From an uncultured Eubacteriales bacterium (GTDB lineage Bacteria > Bacillota > Clostridia > Oscillospirales > Acutalibacteraceae), in NCBI GenBank assembly GCA_900316385.1, contig ONCP01000016.1, positions 1 through 64,000 of the forward strand: DNA of 64,000 bases, given 5' to 3'. Position 1 is the stretch's first letter; every line of letters begins with the position of its first letter. A program made the position numbers and the translations under genes. Below the pieces are notes generated by a model. It did no database searches, was not told the origin of the DNA, and saw only the letters and a list, made by a program, of their open reading frames with translations. This document shows positions 60,710-64,000 of this stretch, piece after piece.

Positions 60710-60752
60710 AAGGGCGTGCTGTTACGAGAAACGGTGCGCCCTTCTCTTTATT
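60710..60752 (+). terminator. Hairpin between glnN and amt
   Basis: AAGGGCG (60710-60716) / CGCCCTT (60737-60743) with an inner CTGTT/AACGG stem, then CTCTTTATT. The outer stem repeats the AAGGGCG/CGCCCTT of the glnN leader hairpin. Confidence 0.6.
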
Positions 60753-60774
60753 ACAAATTTGGGAGTGATCAATT

Positions 60775-62538
60775 ATGAATGAAGCAATCAAAGAGTTTGT
60801 TACCAAGGCAACCTCAGAACAGCTTTTCGCGGTGTGGTTTTTGATAGGCGCCGCGCTGGTATTCTGGATGCAGGCAGGCTTCGCGATGGTCGAGGCAGGC
60901 TTTACCAGAGCCAAAAACACAGGCAACATCATTATGAAGAACCTTATGGATTTCTGTATCGGTACCGTTACGTTCATCCTGATAGGCTTCGGACTTCTTA
61001 TGGGCGAGGATCTGGTCGGACTGATCGGTCAGCCTGGCTTTGACCTCTTCACATCATATCAGAGCTTTGATTATTCAAGCTTCGTTTTCAACCTCGTTTT
61101 CTGCGCGACTACCGCGACTATCGTTTCGGGCGCTATGGCAGAGAGAACAAAGTTCCTGTCCTACTGCGTTTACTCGGGCGTTATCTCGGCTGTCATCTAC
61201 CCGATCGAGGCTCACTGGATCTGGGGCGAAGGCTGGCTCAGTCAGATGGGCTTCCACGATTTTGCAGGCTCCTGCGCGATCCATATGGTCGGCGGTATCT
61301 CCGCTTTGATCGGCGCGAAGATCCTCGGCGCGCGTATCGGTAAGTTCAAGCGCGACGAAAACGGCAAGGTAGTCAAGGTCGGGGCGTTCCCCGGTCACAA
61401 CATCGCGCTCGGCGCGCTTGGCGTGTTCATTCTCTGGCTCGGCTGGTACGGCTTTAACGGTGCCGCCGCCACATCCGTTAAACAGCTCGGATCGATATTT
61501 TTGACAACAACAGTTGCGCCCGCGCTCGCGACCGTAGTTTGTATGATATTCACATGGATCAAATACGGTCGTCCCGATGTAAGTATGTGTCTTAACGCGT
61601 CGCTCGCGGGACTTGTGGCTATCACGGCTCCCTGCGACGTTACGGACGCTCTCGGCGCTGTCGTTATCGGCTCCGTTTCGGGCTTGCTGGTATGCTTCGG
61701 CGTATGGCTGCTCGATTACAAGCTCCACATCGACGACCCCGTCGGCGCGGTCGCGGTACATATGATGAACGGTATCTGGGGCACACTCGCGGTCGGACTT
61801 TTCGCTACCGACACAGCCCCCGGCTACGCGATCGCAGACGCTTCGGGCGAGAAGCTCGTAGGACTTTTCTACGGCGGCGGCTTTAAGCTTCTCGGCTTGC
61901 AGTTTGTCGGCTTCGCCGCTGTCGCGGCATGGACGGTCGTTACGATCACCGTCACCTTCCTTCTTATCAAAAAGATTTTCGGGCTCAGAGTCAGCCGCGA
62001 GGAGGAGATCACGGGTCTCGACGCGACAGAGCACAATATGCCTTCGGCTTACGCGGGCTTCAGTATGACTCCCGAATATCTCGAGGAGGACGGCGTCGCC
62101 GCTCCCGTGCTTGTTTCGGGCGACGCTCCCGTCGCGGAGGCTATCCCCGTAAAGAAAATGCCGACCTTCGACGACGGCAGTCCGAAGATCAGCAAGGTAG
62201 AGATCATCTGCCGCGAGTCAAGGCTCGAGCCTCTCAAGAACGCGATGATGAAGATCGGTATCACAGGTATGACCGTCAGCCACGTTCTGGGCTGCGGCGT
62301 ACAGAAGGGCAAGCCCGAATATTACCGCGGCGTTCAGATCGAAACAAACCTGCTGCCTAAGGTCCAGATGGATATCGTTGTGTGCACCGTGCCTGTCGGC
62401 AAGGTAATCGAGGCGGCGAAAAAGACGCTCTACACGGGTCATATCGGCGACGGAAAGATCTTTGTCTACGACGTTGAGGATGTAGTCAAGGTCAGAACAG
62501 GCGAAACAGGTCTTGACGCGATGAAGAATTACGACTAA
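60775..62538 (+). CDS. amt: Ammonium transporter fused to a PII signalling domain
   Basis: A 587-residue inner-membrane channel. The Amt part (about 1-415) has some eleven membrane segments and the family motifs FWMQAGFAMVEAGFTRAKNTGNI, AHWIWGEGWL, FAGSCAIHMVGG (pore His) and VHMMNGIWGTLAVGLFA (pore His). A linker of about 60 residues leads to a C-terminal PII/GlnK domain (about 475-587) with the T-loop GKPEYYRGVQIETNLLPKV and the GDGKIFVYDVEDVVKVRTGE end. In most bacteria GlnK is a separate protein that plugs AmtB; here gate and sensor are one chain. GGGAG precedes the start. Confidence 0.94.
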   Translation: MNEAIKEFVTKATSEQLFAVWFLIGAALVFWMQAGFAMVEAGFTRAKNTGNIIMKNLMDFCIGTVTFILIGFGLLMGEDLVGLIGQPGFDLFTSYQSFDYSSFVFNLVFCATTATIVSGAMAERTKFLSYCVYSGVISAVIYPIEAHWIWGEGWLSQMGFHDFAGSCAIHMVGGISALIGAKILGARIGKFKRDENGKVVKVGAFPGHNIALGALGVFILWLGWYGFNGAAATSVKQLGSIFLTTTVAPALATVVCMIFTWIKYGRPDVSMCLNASLAGLVAITAPCDVTDALGAVVIGSVSGLLVCFGVWLLDYKLHIDDPVGAVAVHMMNGIWGTLAVGLFATDTAPGYAIADASGEKLVGLFYGGGFKLLGLQFVGFAAVAAWTVVTITVTFLLIKKIFGLRVSREEEITGLDATEHNMPSAYAGFSMTPEYLEEDGVAAPVLVSGDAPVAEAIPVKKMPTFDDGSPKISKVEIICRESRLEPLKNAMMKIGITGMTVSHVLGCGVQKGKPEYYRGVQIETNLLPKVQMDIVVCTVPVGKVIEAAKKTLYTGHIGDGKIFVYDVEDVVKVRTGETGLDAMKNYD

Positions 62539-62720
62539 AACAAGTGAAAGGGAAAGCTTACTGTCAATATTTCCTTCTAAAATAATTTATATTTTGCTTT
62601 CCATCCATTCTTTATTGAAGGCGTGCGTTCTTTACCGGGCGCGCGCCTTCGCGTCATTTTGTCAAAGCGACCGCCTTCTTTTCGGAGAGAAGCCGTCCGA
62701 CAACCTGCTATCTATTACTA

Positions 62721-62858
62721 AATTGCAATTATTTTATTACATAATTTCAATTTTTGACAACAAACGTCAACCGACGGCATTATTTTTTCAACTTATTGCA
62801 AGAAAACGCATTGTACTTGCAGTTTTATATTGACAAAACGGCTCTGTCAGTCTATAAT
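62721..62858 (+). promoter_or_regulatory. glmS promoter region with TTGCAA-type sites
   Basis: TTGACA (62830-62835), 17-bp spacer, TATAAT (62853-62858). AATTGCAATT (62721-62730), TTGCAA (62796-62801) and TTGCAG (62817-62822, seven bases before the -35) lie upstream. The remainder of 62539-62896 is AT-rich with no gene, and the leader is too short for a glmS ribozyme. Confidence 0.75.
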
Positions 62859-62896
62859 TAAACCGTTAGATTCTTAAAAAAGGATGGATGATCGTT

Positions 62897-64000
62897 ATGT
62901 GTGGAATCGTTGGATATGTCGGACCCAGAGATTGCTCCGACGTGCTTATAGAAGCTCTCACAAAGCTCGAGTACCGAGGCTATGACTCGGCAGGTATCGC
63001 GGTTTTTGAGAACGGCAGGATCAAGGTCGCCAAGTCAAAGGGACGCCTTACCGATCTTGTTGAGAAAATGAACAAGGAAGGCAAGCCCAAGGGACACGCG
63101 GGCATCGGCCACACGCGCTGGGCTACCCACGGAGAGCCCTCGGACGTCAACTCTCACCCGCACTCGGGCAGGAGGGTAACTATCGTCCACAACGGTATCA
63201 TTGAAAATTACAAGGAGATCAAGCAATTTCTCATCGATAACGACCGCACCGAATTTCTCAGCGACACCGACACCGAGGTCGTGGCTCAGCTGCTCGACTT
63301 CTACTACGACGGAGACCCCGTTCGCTGTATCAGAAGGGTGCTTCACGAGATCCGCGGCTCGTTCGCGCTCGGCATCGTATTTGCCGACCGTCCCGAGACC
63401 GTCTACGCCGTAAGGTGCGAAAGTCCGCTGATCGTCGGTCAGGGCAAGGGCGAGGTGTTCATCGCCTCCGACGTTCCCGCGATCATCAAATATACAAAAG
63501 ACTACTATCTGCTCGATCACAAGGAGATCGCCGTGCTCAGAAACGGCACGGTACAGTTCTGCTCGCTTCACGGCAGGATCATCGAAAAAGAGCTTCTCAC
63601 CGCCGACTGGGACGAGGACAGCGCCGAAAAGGGCGGTTATCCGCACTTTATGATCAAGGAGATCCACGAGCAGCCCACCGCCGTAAAGACCACGATCACT
63701 CCGAGGATCGAGAACGGTCTGCCCGACCTCTCCGAATGCGGCATCACTCCCGAAACACTGCGCGGCTTCAAGAACATCTTTATCGTCGCTTGCGGAACGG
63801 CTATGCACGCGGGAATGGTCGGAAAATACGTCATCGAAAAGCTGGCGAGGGTTTCCGTGACCGTGGACATCGCGTCCGAGTTCCGTTACCGCGATCCGCT
63901 TATCGACGAGAACGACCTCGTTATCATCATCAGCCAGTCGGGCGAAACTGCCGACTCCAAGGCGGTGCTCAGCCTTGTCAAGCAGCGAAACGCCAAGACG
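62897..64000 (+). CDS. glmS: Glutamine-fructose-6-phosphate aminotransferase, 5' part
   Basis: Runs off the right edge; 368 codons of an expected about 605 are present. It makes glucosamine-6-phosphate for wall synthesis. The start MCGIVGYVGPRDCSDVLIEALTKLEYRGYDSAG in pieces is diagnostic: Cys2 is the glutaminase nucleophile, with GHTRWATHGEPS and the following SDTDTEVVAQLL. The first sugar-isomerase (SIS) domain begins with NIFIVACGTAMHAG and IIISQSGETADSK. AAGGATGG lies upstream of ATG 62897. It consumes glutamine produced by the neighbouring GSIII. Confidence 0.95.
   Translation, partial: MCGIVGYVGPRDCSDVLIEALTKLEYRGYDSAGIAVFENGRIKVAKSKGRLTDLVEKMNKEGKPKGHAGIGHTRWATHGEPSDVNSHPHSGRRVTIVHNGIIENYKEIKQFLIDNDRTEFLSDTDTEVVAQLLDFYYDGDPVRCIRRVLHEIRGSFALGIVFADRPETVYAVRCESPLIVGQGKGEVFIASDVPAIIKYTKDYYLLDHKEIAVLRNGTVQFCSLHGRIIEKELLTADWDEDSAEKGGYPHFMIKEIHEQPTAVKTTITPRIENGLPDLSECGITPETLRGFKNIFIVACGTAMHAGMVGKYVIEKLARVSVTVDIASEFRYRDPLIDENDLVIIISQSGETADSKAVLSLVKQRNAKT

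Noticed and set aside
60710..60752. ANTAR-type antiterminator target before amt
   Set aside because: The inner hairpin has a six-base loop (ACGAGA), but position 4 is not G and a second paired hexaloop hairpin is missing.
62859..62896. glmS ribozyme before glmS
   Set aside because: Only about 30 nt separate the predicted transcription start from the start codon, far too short for the ribozyme.

Overview
The window looks like the chromosome of a spore-forming gut Firmicute of the Oscillospiraceae (Ruminococcus-like). The evidence is two secreted GH13 amylases with type I dockerins (an amylosome-type starch system), the forespore sigma factor SigG, glutamine synthetase III, an Amt-PII fusion, TTGACA/TATAAT promoters with 17-bp spacing, and strong AGGAGG ribosome binding sites. 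Species-level placement is inference.

Layout. 1-430: leader and promoter of an rRNA-type operon leaving the left edge, then a cytidylate-kinase-like gene. 1.4-8.0 kb: amylase, an M23 peptidase and a second, larger amylase. 8.2-14.8 kb: potABCD polyamine importer, rmuC and sigG. 15-20 kb: small housekeeping genes (TrpR-like regulator, methyltransferases, trmO-rsmJ, a YdjC-type deacetylase, a YbaK-type deacylase). 20-24 kb: a HAD-family lipoprotein and a remarkable secreted cysteine-desulfurase-like PLP enzyme. 24-32 kb: large cell-surface proteins (leucine-rich repeat; beta-helix) and a short peptide gene. 32-38 kb: tRNA-Leu, then a polysaccharide export cluster (ABC permease, ABC ATPase, epimerase, epimerase-LicD fusion). 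38.6-42.8 kb: a second beta-helix surface protein with its own small peptide, and a NodB deacetylase. 43.4-45.8 kb: hslO, five tRNAs and wrecked nifS-nifU remnants. 45.8-50.5 kb: metY-cysK and aroF-pheA, each preceded by a short peptide rich in the pathway end product (Cys or Phe) and by mutually exclusive hairpins. 50.5-64 kb: pyrG, gltBD, glnN, amt-PII and the 5' part of glmS, a nitrogen assimilation block.

Three layers of non-coding structure run through the window. Family A is a roughly 300-bp element with a conserved core flanked by degenerate repeats of 7-bp period (four copies plus a fragment). Family B is a roughly 100-bp unit that ends in a ribosome binding site and forms the 5' leader of three genes. 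A 215-bp, highly structured, terminator-ended unit lies in tandem next to tRNA-Leu. Two remnants (nifU, an AraC regulator) are consistent with large internal deletions that keep frame, and nifS has lost its 5' half at a family A junction, so repeat-driven rearrangement seems active here.

The best candidates for undescribed biology are the secreted PLP enzyme, the matched small peptides paired with the two beta-helix surface proteins, the Cys-leader attenuator, and the 7-bp-period repeat family.
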